This document shows positions 15,113 through 22,549 of a DNA stretch of 64,000 bases, piece by piece. Position 1 is the stretch's first letter. Each line of letters begins with the position of its first letter. The notes beneath the pieces are model-generated. The model worked only from the letters and a program-made list of their open reading frames with translations. It was not told where the DNA came from and searched no databases. Source of the DNA: Verrucomicrobiaceae bacterium UBA1938 (GTDB lineage: Bacteria; Verrucomicrobiota; Verrucomicrobiia; Verrucomicrobiales; Verrucomicrobiaceae); NCBI GenBank assembly GCA_002336895.1, contig DDFC01000022.1, positions 1-64,000 on the forward strand, read 5' to 3'. The position numbers were made by a program, and so were the translations under genes.

Positions 15113-17665
15113 CTACTTCCCGTGCGCCAGCACGACGCGGAAGCCGAGGGTGTTGCGGCGGGCGTCGGAGGGGACGGGGGTGCGGGCGGAGGAGAGGAGC
15201 TCTTCCTGCGTGGAGGAGCGCCAGTTGCCGCCACGGGTGGTGCCCAGCACGGGGCGGGCGGGCTCGTCAGGCTTGGCGGGGGGCGTGGGGGCGTAGTCGG
15301 TGTCCACCCATTCGGAGACGTTGCCGCCGAGGCCGTAGATGCCACGCTCATTGGCGCGCTGTGCGGCCACGGGGGCCAGGAAGGGGAACTTGTCCTCGTA
15401 GCCGGGGATGGTGTTTTCCAGGCTGGCTTTGCGTGCGGCGTTCATGTCAGCCAGATTTTCCACGTCTTCTGGCGGCGGCCAGTCAAAGCCCCAGGGGTAG
15501 ATGCCACGGATGCGGCTGTTGCGCTCCTCGGGCGTGCTGCCGCGCTCCAGCGGCAGGCCCACGGCGCGGCTCCATTCCTCGTCGGTGGGCAGGCGGTAGA
15601 GATCCTTGGCTCCGATCAGGCCGGCATTGCGCTCGCGCTCGGTCAGCCAGGCGCAGAAGGCGCGGGCCTCGGCGCGGTCCACGCCCACCACGGGCACGGT
15701 GCCAGCGCCGCCTTTGTTGCCGGCATCCAGCCGCATGGGGCGGCGGGCCTGGGTGGCCTTGCAGTACTCCATGTAGTCGCGGTGGCGGGTTTCCCAGGCG
15801 GAAAACATCACGTCTCCCAGCGGCACCAGGTTCATGCCCAGGCTGTTGGCCTTCCACTGGCGGCCAAAGGTCACGGCCTTGCGCGTCTGCATGTCGGCAA
15901 AGAGCTCTGACTGCTCCCCTTCCCGCACCTCGCCCTCCAGCACCACATCGGCAAAGCCCTCCTCCCGCAGCTCAAACTCCACCGGCCCCGTGCGCACGCG
16001 CGGGAGCTCCAGCGGCGTCTCTCCCAGAAACTCGTCATGCTGATACACGCGCACCTTTTCCGGCTGGCTCTGCACGATGACGCTGCCGTAGGTCTGCCGC
16101 TCCACACGCAGGTGAAAGGCGCGCCAGTTTTTGTCCTCGGCCTGGTCTCCCCGGTCCGTGTCCTTGGCATCCGGCATGTCATCGGCGGAGGGCTGGCCGC
16201 TTTCCACAAAGTAGAAGGGCTCCACCTCGTAATGATGCTCCTGGCTGAGGAAGGCCTCGCTGCGGTCGCGGTCCGTGAGCCAGTAGCGGAAGGCCTCGGC
16301 ATCGCTGTCTGGCACCACGACGAGATACGCGCTGTCCTGGTCCTTGCCGCGCTGGTAGCGCACCACCTTGCCCTCAAAGGAACGACCGGTGGCTTCGAGG
16401 AAGCGTTTGAAATACTTCATCTCCACGGGCTCGGCGCTGATGTGGCCGCCCGCGCCGGGCTTGAAGACCATGCCCAGGCTGTTGAGCCAGCGCTCCCCTT
16501 TCTGCGGCAGGCGGGAGGGCTCCAGCTTCAGGTCAAAGACGGCCGGTTTGTCGTCAGAGGCGATGTGCTCTATCTCCACCTGCTTGTAGCCCGGCAGGCG
16601 CAGCTGGTAGATGACGGGCACGCCCTCGGCGGGGTTCAGCTCCAGCGGTGTGACGCCCAGCTGGTCCTCCCCGGCAAAGACGGTGGCCCCGGCGGGCTGG
16701 GTGATGATCTTGAGATGCGGCACCGTGTTGCTCATGGCCATGAGCGTGCGCGTGCGGCGGTTCTGCGCCAGCCACATGCCAAAGCCCACCGCCAGCAGCA
16801 GCGCTGCGGAGCCGATGGCCACCCACGTCCACATCGTACGGCGGGAGGAGGGCAGCGGCTGGCCGCGCAGGGCCAGCGCCATCTCCCGTGCGCTGATAAA
16901 GCGGCCCCGGGCCTGCGGTGCGCACGCCGTGCACACCACATCCTGCAGCCTGCGCCACGACTCCAGCCGCGAGCCCGTCTCCGTGCACGAGGGCAGATCC
17001 GGGAAGTCCAGCCGGTCCTTTCCCGTGCTGGCCTCATACAGCACCATGCCGAGAGAGAAGATGTCAGACGCTGCCGTGCCCGGCCCCTCCGGAGCCACAA
17101 AGCCCTCCGTGCCCACAAAGCTGCGCTGCCCCAGCAGCGCCACCAGGCCGATGTCCGCCAGACGGCACACACCGTCGATGAAGATGAGGTTGGAGGGTTT
17201 GACGTCGCGGTGGATGAGCTTGTTGCGGTGCAGGTAGTCCAGCCCCTCGGCGATGCTGACGCCAAACTGGATGCACTGCTCTGCCGTCACGCATTTGTCC
17301 CGCTTCATCTGCAGGCCCAGGGTGTGCGGCAGGTAGGTGTCTGCCTGAATGTCGCGGCCCTTTTCCAGGTCATCGGCCAGCTCCATCACGTAGTAATAAA
17401 AGCCCTCCTGGTCATTGCGGCCCACCTGCAGGATGGGCACCAGCGCCTCGTGGCGGCGGGAGATGGGCTCAAAGCGCTTGATCGCCTCAAACTCGCGCTC
17501 AAAGGAGTCCGGCCTGTCGTAGTCCTCCCGCCACACCACCTTCACCGCACGCAGCATGCCGGTGACACTGCGCGCCATCCACACCTCCCCAAAAGCCCCG
17601 CGACCGATGAGACGAAGCGTCTCGTGATCTCGGATGTCAGGCGCTGTGCGTGGCTTGGGCTGCAT
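15113..17665 (-). CDS. Hanks-type Ser/Thr protein kinase with PEGA and FGE-sulfatase-like domains
   Basis: Residues about 15-270 form a protein kinase: glycine loop GRGAFGEV (21-28), VK lysine at 42, catalytic HRDVKPSN (152-159), ADIG at 170-173 in place of the usual DFG, and DIFSLG (201-206). A membrane helix lies at about 278-300. The extracytoplasmic part has a PEGA repeat (about 318-370), a weak FGE-like segment starting NSLGMVFKPG, a second PEGA repeat (YGSVIVQSQP onward) and a final FGE-sulfatase/SUMF1-like domain. That last domain has NSLGMNLVPL, YRLPTDEEWSRA, GLGGNVSEWVD, RGGNW and LGFRVVL. FGE-like domains of such kinases usually serve as ligand-binding modules, so this is probably a surface sensor, an inference. 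The DIG variant still keeps the metal-binding Asp. It appears monocistronic. Confidence 0.9.
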   Translation of the reverse strand: MQPKPRTAPDIRDHETLRLIGRGAFGEVWMARSVTGMLRAVKVVWREDYDRPDSFEREFEAIKRFEPISRRHEALVPILQVGRNDQEGFYYYVMELADDLEKGRDIQADTYLPHTLGLQMKRDKCVTAEQCIQFGVSIAEGLDYLHRNKLIHRDVKPSNLIFIDGVCRLADIGLVALLGQRSFVGTEGFVAPEGPGTAASDIFSLGMVLYEASTGKDRLDFPDLPSCTETGSRLESWRRLQDVVCTACAPQARGRFISAREMALALRGQPLPSSRRTMWTWVAIGSAALLLAVGFGMWLAQNRRTRTLMAMSNTVPHLKIITQPAGATVFAGEDQLGVTPLELNPAEGVPVIYQLRLPGYKQVEIEHIASDDKPAVFDLKLEPSRLPQKGERWLNSLGMVFKPGAGGHISAEPVEMKYFKRFLEATGRSFEGKVVRYQRGKDQDSAYLVVVPDSDAEAFRYWLTDRDRSEAFLSQEHHYEVEPFYFVESGQPSADDMPDAKDTDRGDQAEDKNWRAFHLRVERQTYGSVIVQSQPEKVRVYQHDEFLGETPLELPRVRTGPVEFELREEGFADVVLEGEVREGEQSELFADMQTRKAVTFGRQWKANSLGMNLVPLGDVMFSAWETRHRDYMEYCKATQARRPMRLDAGNKGGAGTVPVVGVDRAEARAFCAWLTERERNAGLIGAKDLYRLPTDEEWSRAVGLPLERGSTPEERNSRIRGIYPWGFDWPPPEDVENLADMNAARKASLENTIPGYEDKFPFLAPVAAQRANERGIYGLGGNVSEWVDTDYAPTPPAKPDEPARPVLGTTRGGNWRSSTQEELLSSARTPVPSDARRNTLGFRVVLAHGK

Positions 17666-17736
17666 GGGCGGGGCTGGGGTGCCTGATTACACCGCAGTGG
17701 GAGACGGAGGTCAAGGGGACAAGAATCTTCCTCTCC

Positions 17737-17796
17737 CTCTCGGAAAGGGAGGAGGAGTAAGAGTAGGAGGAAGAGGAAGATCTGAGCCGCGAATGA
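17737..17796. repeat. Purine-rich repeat, copy A
   Basis: It starts CTCTCGGAAAGGGAGGAGG, continues as alternating AG-rich sequence and ends AGATCTGAGCCGCGAATGA. Copy B at 17991-18038 is the same but lacks 12 bases in the AG-rich part. Slightly outside the copy, ATCTTCCTCT (17725-17734) is complementary to AGAGGAAGAT (17772-17781), so the unit can fold. Confidence 0.75.
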
Positions 17797-17824
17797 TCTG
17801 GATCTTCTCACCGCCACAGACCAC

Positions 17825-17846
17825 GGCGGCTGGAGGACCAGCCGCC
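17825..17846. repeat. GGAGGACC-loop palindrome
   Basis: Perfect nine-base arms GGCGGCTGG and CCAGCCGCC enclose AGGA and are followed by CTACCTGCGCCGGGCCTGC. Related copies lie at 4545-4566 and, inside the DUF3987 gene, at 12842-12863. Confidence 0.75.
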
Positions 17847-17888
17847 CTACCTGCGCCGGGCCTGCAAGCGCCCAGCGCGAGAAGGTAG

Positions 17889-17910
17889 GGAGGGCTGTCC
17901 CCAGCCCTCC
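17889..17910. repeat. GGAGGGCTG palindrome
   Basis: Perfect arms GGAGGGCTG and CAGCCCTCC enclose a four-base TCCC loop. Only one copy was found in the window, so its repeat status is assumed from its resemblance to the neighbouring palindromes. Confidence 0.5.
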
Positions 17911-17990
17911 GCCTTCGGAGCCCGGCGTGTGCGTGAAACCCACCGCCCCTCGATCCGGTCATCCTTCTCTTCCTCCTACTCCTCCTCTTC

Positions 17991-18038
17991 CTCTCGGAAA
18001 GGGAGGAGGAGGAAGAGGAAGATCTGAGCCGCGAATGA
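17991..18038. repeat. Purine-rich repeat, copy B
   Basis: Direct repeat of 17737-17796 with one 12-base difference, ending with the identical AGATCTGAGCCGCGAATGA. Upstream bases 17965-17990 are pyrimidine-rich and complementary to the purine-rich half, allowing a hairpin. Confidence 0.75.
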
Positions 18039-18144
18039 GCGAGCCGTTTCCGGCCAACCACTGCAAACGATTGCAAACCATCGCAAACCGAACAGGCTTG
18101 CGACACGCAATGATCGAGGACGATTCAGGCTCGCGCCCGCCGCC

Positions 18145-19809
18145 TCACGGCGCGCTCTTGATGCGCAGCAGCACGCGCTCGCCCATGGTGGCCAGGGTTT
18201 CCATGCGGCCTTTGAGGGGGGAGTTTTCGGCTTCGCAGTGCTTCACATCGCGGTTCAGGAAGACGCAGAGCACGCTGGGGTACTTGCTGGCAAACTCCCT
18301 GGCCCCGGCGGCTCCGCGCAGCATGTGCAGCGGCGGGTGCGGGGTGAAGTAGGGCTGCACCTGCTCGGCGGTGGAGGGGAAGAAGATGACCCCCTGCGGC
18401 ATGCTGCCGGTGTAGTACGTCACCGCACGGGCGATGAAGCTGGAGGTGATGACCGGCTCTCCGGGCAGGCGCTGCTTCATGGCCTCTGCGGCGATGCCTT
18501 CGGTGGAGGAGTAGAGGCGCACCTTGTCGTCCACGCCATACTGCATCATGAGGATGATCACCACCGTGACGCCCACCGTGCTGCCAGCCCAGGCCACAAA
18601 GCGCTGCTTGAGCATGAAGACCATCGGCACGGCGATGAAGGCCACCAGCACAAAGATCAGCGGCGTGAGGTCCTTGATGAAGAGGTTGCTGTCCTTGGGC
18701 AGCATCAGGGTGATGATGCTGGCCGCCAGCAGCACCAGCACCACCTGCAGCACGGAGAGGGAGGAGGCCAGGATGCGCTCCCCTTTGGTGCGGAAGCCGC
18801 CGCCGATCCACTGGTCCAGCAAATGGCCGCAGATGAGCGCCAGCGTCACAAACAGGAAGAAGGTGTAGGTGGGCAGCTTGCTGTTGCAGATGGTGAAGAA
18901 GATCAGATTGGGCACAAACCAGCACACCAGGAAGAGGATGCGGCGGTCGGTCTTGGTCTCCTTGACGGTGCGCACGATGGCGGAGATCAGCAGCGGGATC
19001 CACGGCAGGCTGCCTGCCACCAGGATCATGATGTAGTACCACCAGTGGTTGCTGTGCTTGTGCTCGGCGCTGGTCAGGCGCTCCCAGTTTTCATGCACAA
19101 AGAAGCGGTGCCAGTACTCCATGCCATATTTGGCAAACATGGTGGCATACCACGGCACGGCGATGACCACCCAGGCCAGCAGGCCCAGCACCAGCCCCTT
19201 GCCACGCCAGGGGGAGCGCGTCTTCGTCAGCCACAGGTAGCAGATGGAGCCCAGGGTGGGCACCAGGATGCCCACGGGCCCCTTGGTCAGCATGGCAAAG
19301 GCGGAGGCCACAAAGTGCAGGATCAGCCACTTGTCCCGCTTGTCCTCCTCATTAATGGCCAGCCACAGGCAGAAGACGGAGGCGCTGATGCACAGGGCCA
19401 GACAGATGTCCGTGAGCATGAGGCGGGACATCACGCAGTACTCCACGCCCGAGGCCAGCACCACGGCGGCGCAGAAGCCCGCACGTGCGGAAAACATCCG
19501 GCGGCCAAACCACCACGTCAGCAGCACCAGCAGCGTGGCCGCTGCGGCGGAGGGGGCGCGGGCGGCGAAGTTGCCACCACCAAAGATCTTCCACGCCAGC
19601 ATGGACTGCCAGTAGAAGAAGATGGGCTTTTCAAACTGCCGCTCGCCAAAGATCGTGGGCGTCAGCCACTCATTGCGCTCCACCATCTCCTTGGTCGTCT
19701 CGGCGTAGAAGGGCTCGTCCGGATCGATCAGCGGCAGATGCCCCAGCCGCAGCCAGAAGAGGACGGAGCAGAGGGCGATGAGGGTGAAGAACTGGGCGCG
19801 TAGGTTCAT
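18145..19809 (-). CDS. ArnT-like glycosyltransferase, family GT39
   Basis: The 554-residue product is an integral membrane protein with about a dozen helices. Near its N-terminus it has the catalytic-loop acidic motif IDPDEPFYAETTKEM, followed by QFEKPIFFYW, as in ArnT and other polyprenyl-phosphate sugar transferases. Such enzymes move a sugar from a lipid carrier to lipid A, protein or another acceptor on the periplasmic side. The ATG at 19809 overlaps the upstream deacetylase stop as TGATG, so the two are coupled. With the PIG-L deacetylase upstream and a DPM1-like GT2 diverging nearby, a small glycan or lipid-carrier pathway is likely. The actual sugar and acceptor are unknown. Confidence 0.88.
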   Translation of the reverse strand: MNLRAQFFTLIALCSVLFWLRLGHLPLIDPDEPFYAETTKEMVERNEWLTPTIFGERQFEKPIFFYWQSMLAWKIFGGGNFAARAPSAAAATLLVLLTWWFGRRMFSARAGFCAAVVLASGVEYCVMSRLMLTDICLALCISASVFCLWLAINEEDKRDKWLILHFVASAFAMLTKGPVGILVPTLGSICYLWLTKTRSPWRGKGLVLGLLAWVVIAVPWYATMFAKYGMEYWHRFFVHENWERLTSAEHKHSNHWWYYIMILVAGSLPWIPLLISAIVRTVKETKTDRRILFLVCWFVPNLIFFTICNSKLPTYTFFLFVTLALICGHLLDQWIGGGFRTKGERILASSLSVLQVVLVLLAASIITLMLPKDSNLFIKDLTPLIFVLVAFIAVPMVFMLKQRFVAWAGSTVGVTVVIILMMQYGVDDKVRLYSSTEGIAAEAMKQRLPGEPVITSSFIARAVTYYTGSMPQGVIFFPSTAEQVQPYFTPHPPLHMLRGAAGAREFASKYPSVLCVFLNRDVKHCEAENSPLKGRMETLATMGERVLLRIKSAP

Positions 19810-20492
19810 CAGGCGTGGGTGTTGGGAATGAAAATCTCTTCGTCGCGCGCGTAGGCGCAGAAGCGGGTGCTGCTGAGGTAGAGCTGCGTCTCGTGGCACT
19901 CGATGGCCGCCAGCTTGCGGGCTTTTTGCTGGAGGGTCAGGTTCAGGGTCAGGCCGGAGGCCTCCGGGCAGAACCAGCGGCGGTGGATCAGGTAGTCCCA
20001 CTGCCGCAGGGTCAGGCCGGCACGTCTCCGCGCCTCCATCACCAGCTCGTAGGAGCCGCCGTGGTCGGGGTGGTTGTCATCCTGGGAGGGCACCACCAGC
20101 AGGGTGGGGCGAAAGCTTTGCAGATCCGCCACATGCAGGTCCAGCGTGCGGGCATCCCGCTGCTCCCAGAGGCGTGTCAGGCCCTGATCCGGCAGGCCGT
20201 AGAAAATGGCGGCATCCACCGGCAGGCCCAGCGTCTGCACAGAGCGCTGCGCCTCCAGCCGTCGCCGTGCGCCCCAGCGCCTGCGGCAGTCGTCATCGAT
20301 GCTCCAGCGCTGCTCCACATAGCGCTGCGGCCAGGGGTTGTTGTCCCCGTCGGTTTGAAAGACCACCCGCACCTGCGCCCCTGCGGCCACCGCCAGCTGA
20401 ATGAGCCCCCCGCAGCCCAGGGCCTCATCGTCCGGATGAGGGGCAAAGACCAGCACGCGATCCTGGGAGGTGAGCGTGGTGGAGGCGGGCAT
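19809..20492 (-). CDS. PIG-L family N-acetylglucosamine-type deacetylase
   Basis: The family removes acetyl groups from N-acetylated sugars using a zinc ion. The 227-residue product has the metal-binding HPDDE at residues 19-23, a GCGG loop after it, and the second metal motif NHPDHG in its middle, the standard LmbE/PIG-L layout. It ends in a one-base overlap with the GT39 start. The ATG at 20492 was chosen over a TTG at 20510, which would add six residues. The substrate is probably a lipid-linked or nucleotide amino sugar, judged only from the glycosyltransferase neighbours. Confidence 0.88.
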   Translation of the reverse strand: MPASTTLTSQDRVLVFAPHPDDEALGCGGLIQLAVAAGAQVRVVFQTDGDNNPWPQRYVEQRWSIDDDCRRRWGARRRLEAQRSVQTLGLPVDAAIFYGLPDQGLTRLWEQRDARTLDLHVADLQSFRPTLLVVPSQDDNHPDHGGSYELVMEARRRAGLTLRQWDYLIHRRWFCPEASGLTLNLTLQQKARKLAAIECHETQLYLSSTRFCAYARDEEIFIPNTHA

Positions 20493-20640
20493 TTTAAGTG
20501 ATTCGGGCAAAAGGAGAAAGGCGGAAAAGGGCGCTTCCTAAACCGGCTTCGTCTTACGCGCCAGATGAATTGTTGGTTGGTGGATTTTCCAGTTGGACAG
20601 CCTGCCGGAAACCGTGGAAGATTGCCAGCCCTTTATTTCC

Positions 20641-21393
20641 ATGCAGGCCGCCAGCCCGAATCCCAACCCGTCGTGCAAGATCGCCGCGCTCATCCCGGCC
20701 TACCGTGAAGCCGCAGCCATCGCAGACGTGGTCGCGCGCACCCTTCCCCAGGTGGACCTGACGCTGGTGGTGGACGACGGCTCTCCGGATGACACCGCCG
20801 CTCTGGCCCGCCAGGCCGGGGCCGAGGTCATCGTGCACACCGTGAACCAGGGCAAGGGCGCCGCCATGAAGACCGGCATGAAGACCCTGGCCGAGCGCGG
20901 CTACGACTACATCATGCTCCTGGACGGCGACGGCCAGCACGCGCCGGAGGAGATCGCCCGCTTCACCGCCCTGGCCCGCGCAGGCACCGCCTACGTGGTC
21001 TTGGGCAACCGCTTTGAAAACGTCAAGGGCATGCCCGTCGTGCGCCGCTTTGTGAACAGCCTGATGTCCAGCATCATCAGCAATGCCTGCGGCGTCCGCA
21101 TCCCGGACACCCAGTGCGGCTTCCGCCTCATCCGCTCCTCCCTCGTGACGTACATCATGGGCAGCAGCGACCACTTTGACTTTGAGACCGAGATGCTCCT
21201 CCTCGCCAGCCGCGCCGGATTCACCATCCAGAGCGTGCCCGTGAGCACCATCTACGGGGCCGAGAAGACCAAGATCCGCCCCGTGCAGGACACCATCAAG
21301 TTCATCAAGCTCATGCGCCGCTGGCAGAAGCAGGCCGGCACCTTCCCGGCTGCTCCGAGCGCCAATCTGCGCGAGGCCGGTGCGGAGAAGTAA
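20641..21393 (+). CDS. Glycosyltransferase family 2, dolichyl-phosphate-mannose-synthase-like
   Basis: The 250-residue product has a GT-A fold: LIPAYREAAAI at the start, VVDDGSPDDT (UDP/GDP-sugar and metal binding), NQGKGAAMKTGM, and LDGDGQHAPEEI with the DxD-like acidic cluster. CGFRLIRSS and an ETEMLLLASRAG segment follow. This pattern matches enzymes that load a sugar onto undecaprenyl or dolichyl phosphate. It lacks C-terminal membrane helices. Diverging from the PIG-L/GT39 pair with about 150 bases between, it may produce the lipid-linked donor used by the GT39 enzyme, an inference. The ATG at 20641 was chosen; a TTG at 20593 is less likely. Confidence 0.9.
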   Translation: MQAASPNPNPSCKIAALIPAYREAAAIADVVARTLPQVDLTLVVDDGSPDDTAALARQAGAEVIVHTVNQGKGAAMKTGMKTLAERGYDYIMLLDGDGQHAPEEIARFTALARAGTAYVVLGNRFENVKGMPVVRRFVNSLMSSIISNACGVRIPDTQCGFRLIRSSLVTYIMGSSDHFDFETEMLLLASRAGFTIQSVPVSTIYGAEKTKIRPVQDTIKFIKLMRRWQKQAGTFPAAPSANLREAGAEK

Positions 21394-21422
21394 ATCGCGC
21401 CAGTCCGGTTGCCTGAAATGCT

Positions 21423-22547
21423 TCAGGCCATTTCGTTGATGGTTTTGCGAAAACGCGCCAAGGCGATGGCAAAGAAAGCCGCGCCGATGCCGATCAGCAC
21501 CAGAAACTGCGGCCACACCACACTCAGGCCGGCCCCACGAAACAGCACCGCCTTGCCCAGCGACACGAAATGAGTCGTCGGCGCGAAGAGCATCAGATGC
21601 TGCACCACAGCCGGCATGCTTTCACGCGGGGTGAAGCCGCCTGAAAGCAGCTCCATCGGCAGCAGGATGAGCACCGCGAGAATCCCAAACTGCGGCATGG
21701 AGCGCGCCATCGTGGCCATGAAAATCCCCATCGAGGTCGTGGCAAAAAGATGCAGCGAGGCACCGACAAGAAAGAGCGCAGCGGAACCTTCGACCGGCAC
21801 GCGCAAAATCCCCTGCACCACCACGAGCAGGGCAATCGTCGCCGCAGTCAGCACCACCAGCCCCATGGACCAGATTTTGGCGACCATGATTTCAAATGGC
21901 GTGACAGGCATCACCAGCAGATGCTCAATGGTCCCGTGCTCGCGTTCGCGGATCAGCGCCGCACCGGTCAGGATGATGGAAAGCATCGTCACATTGTTGA
22001 TGACCTCCATCAGGGCGCCGAACCAGGACTGCTCCAGATTGGGATTGAAACGCTCACGCAGCACCAGATCCACCCTCGGCGCGGAACTGCTGCGGTAATG
22101 CGCGACGAATTCATTGACCTCGTCGGTGATCATCTGCTGCACATAGCTGCTGCCGGTGAAGGCCTGCGTCATGCGGGTGGCATCCACATTGAGCTGGAGG
22201 CGCGGCGACTTGCCCGCCAGCACGTCCCGCTGAAAATCCGGCGGTATGTCGATCACAAAGGTGTAGTCGCCGTTGTCCATGCCCGCATCCATCTCAGAGA
22301 GCGAAATCATGACCGGGGGGCTGAAGCGCGGCATGGAAAACGCCGAGGCGATCCGCGCCGAAAGCGGCGAGCCATCTTCGTCCACAATGGCGATGGGGGC
22401 CTTGTGCAGCGTGTCCGGCATGGCCGTGGCGGCCACGTAGATCGAGACCGTGAAGGTGTAGGCGATCAGCACGAGCATGACAGGATCTCGCGCCAGGCTC
22501 CAAAGCTCCTTGATCCCAAGCCGGTAGATGTTGGTGGCAAATGGCAT
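21423..22547 (-). CDS. yhhJ: ABC-2 type transporter permease (YhhJ-like)
   Basis: The 374-residue product has one N-terminal helix (about residues 20-42), a periplasmic loop of about 130 residues (with DIPPDFQRDVLAGK), then five C-terminal helices and the ABC-2 motif EREHGTIEHLLVMPVTPFEIM. It is the last gene of a three-gene operon, two bases after the ATPase/permease fusion. The E. coli yhiI-rbbA-yhhJ operon has the same gene order and domain content. The exported substrate is not known. Confidence 0.9.
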   Translation of the reverse strand: MPFATNIYRLGIKELWSLARDPVMLVLIAYTFTVSIYVAATAMPDTLHKAPIAIVDEDGSPLSARIASAFSMPRFSPPVMISLSEMDAGMDNGDYTFVIDIPPDFQRDVLAGKSPRLQLNVDATRMTQAFTGSSYVQQMITDEVNEFVAHYRSSSAPRVDLVLRERFNPNLEQSWFGALMEVINNVTMLSIILTGAALIREREHGTIEHLLVMPVTPFEIMVAKIWSMGLVVLTAATIALLVVVQGILRVPVEGSAALFLVGASLHLFATTSMGIFMATMARSMPQFGILAVLILLPMELLSGGFTPRESMPAVVQHLMLFAPTTHFVSLGKAVLFRGAGLSVVWPQFLVLIGIGAAFFAIALARFRKTINEMA

Positions 22548-22549
22548 GG

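Larger units (their letters stand above)
17666..18144. other. Repeat-rich intergenic region
   Basis: No gene is seen. Within 479 bases there are two purine-rich repeat copies, a GGCGGCTGG/CCAGCCGCC palindrome and a GGAGGGCTG/CAGCCCTCC palindrome, so it is a small cluster of repeat families between the GT39 and kinase genes. Confidence 0.65.
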
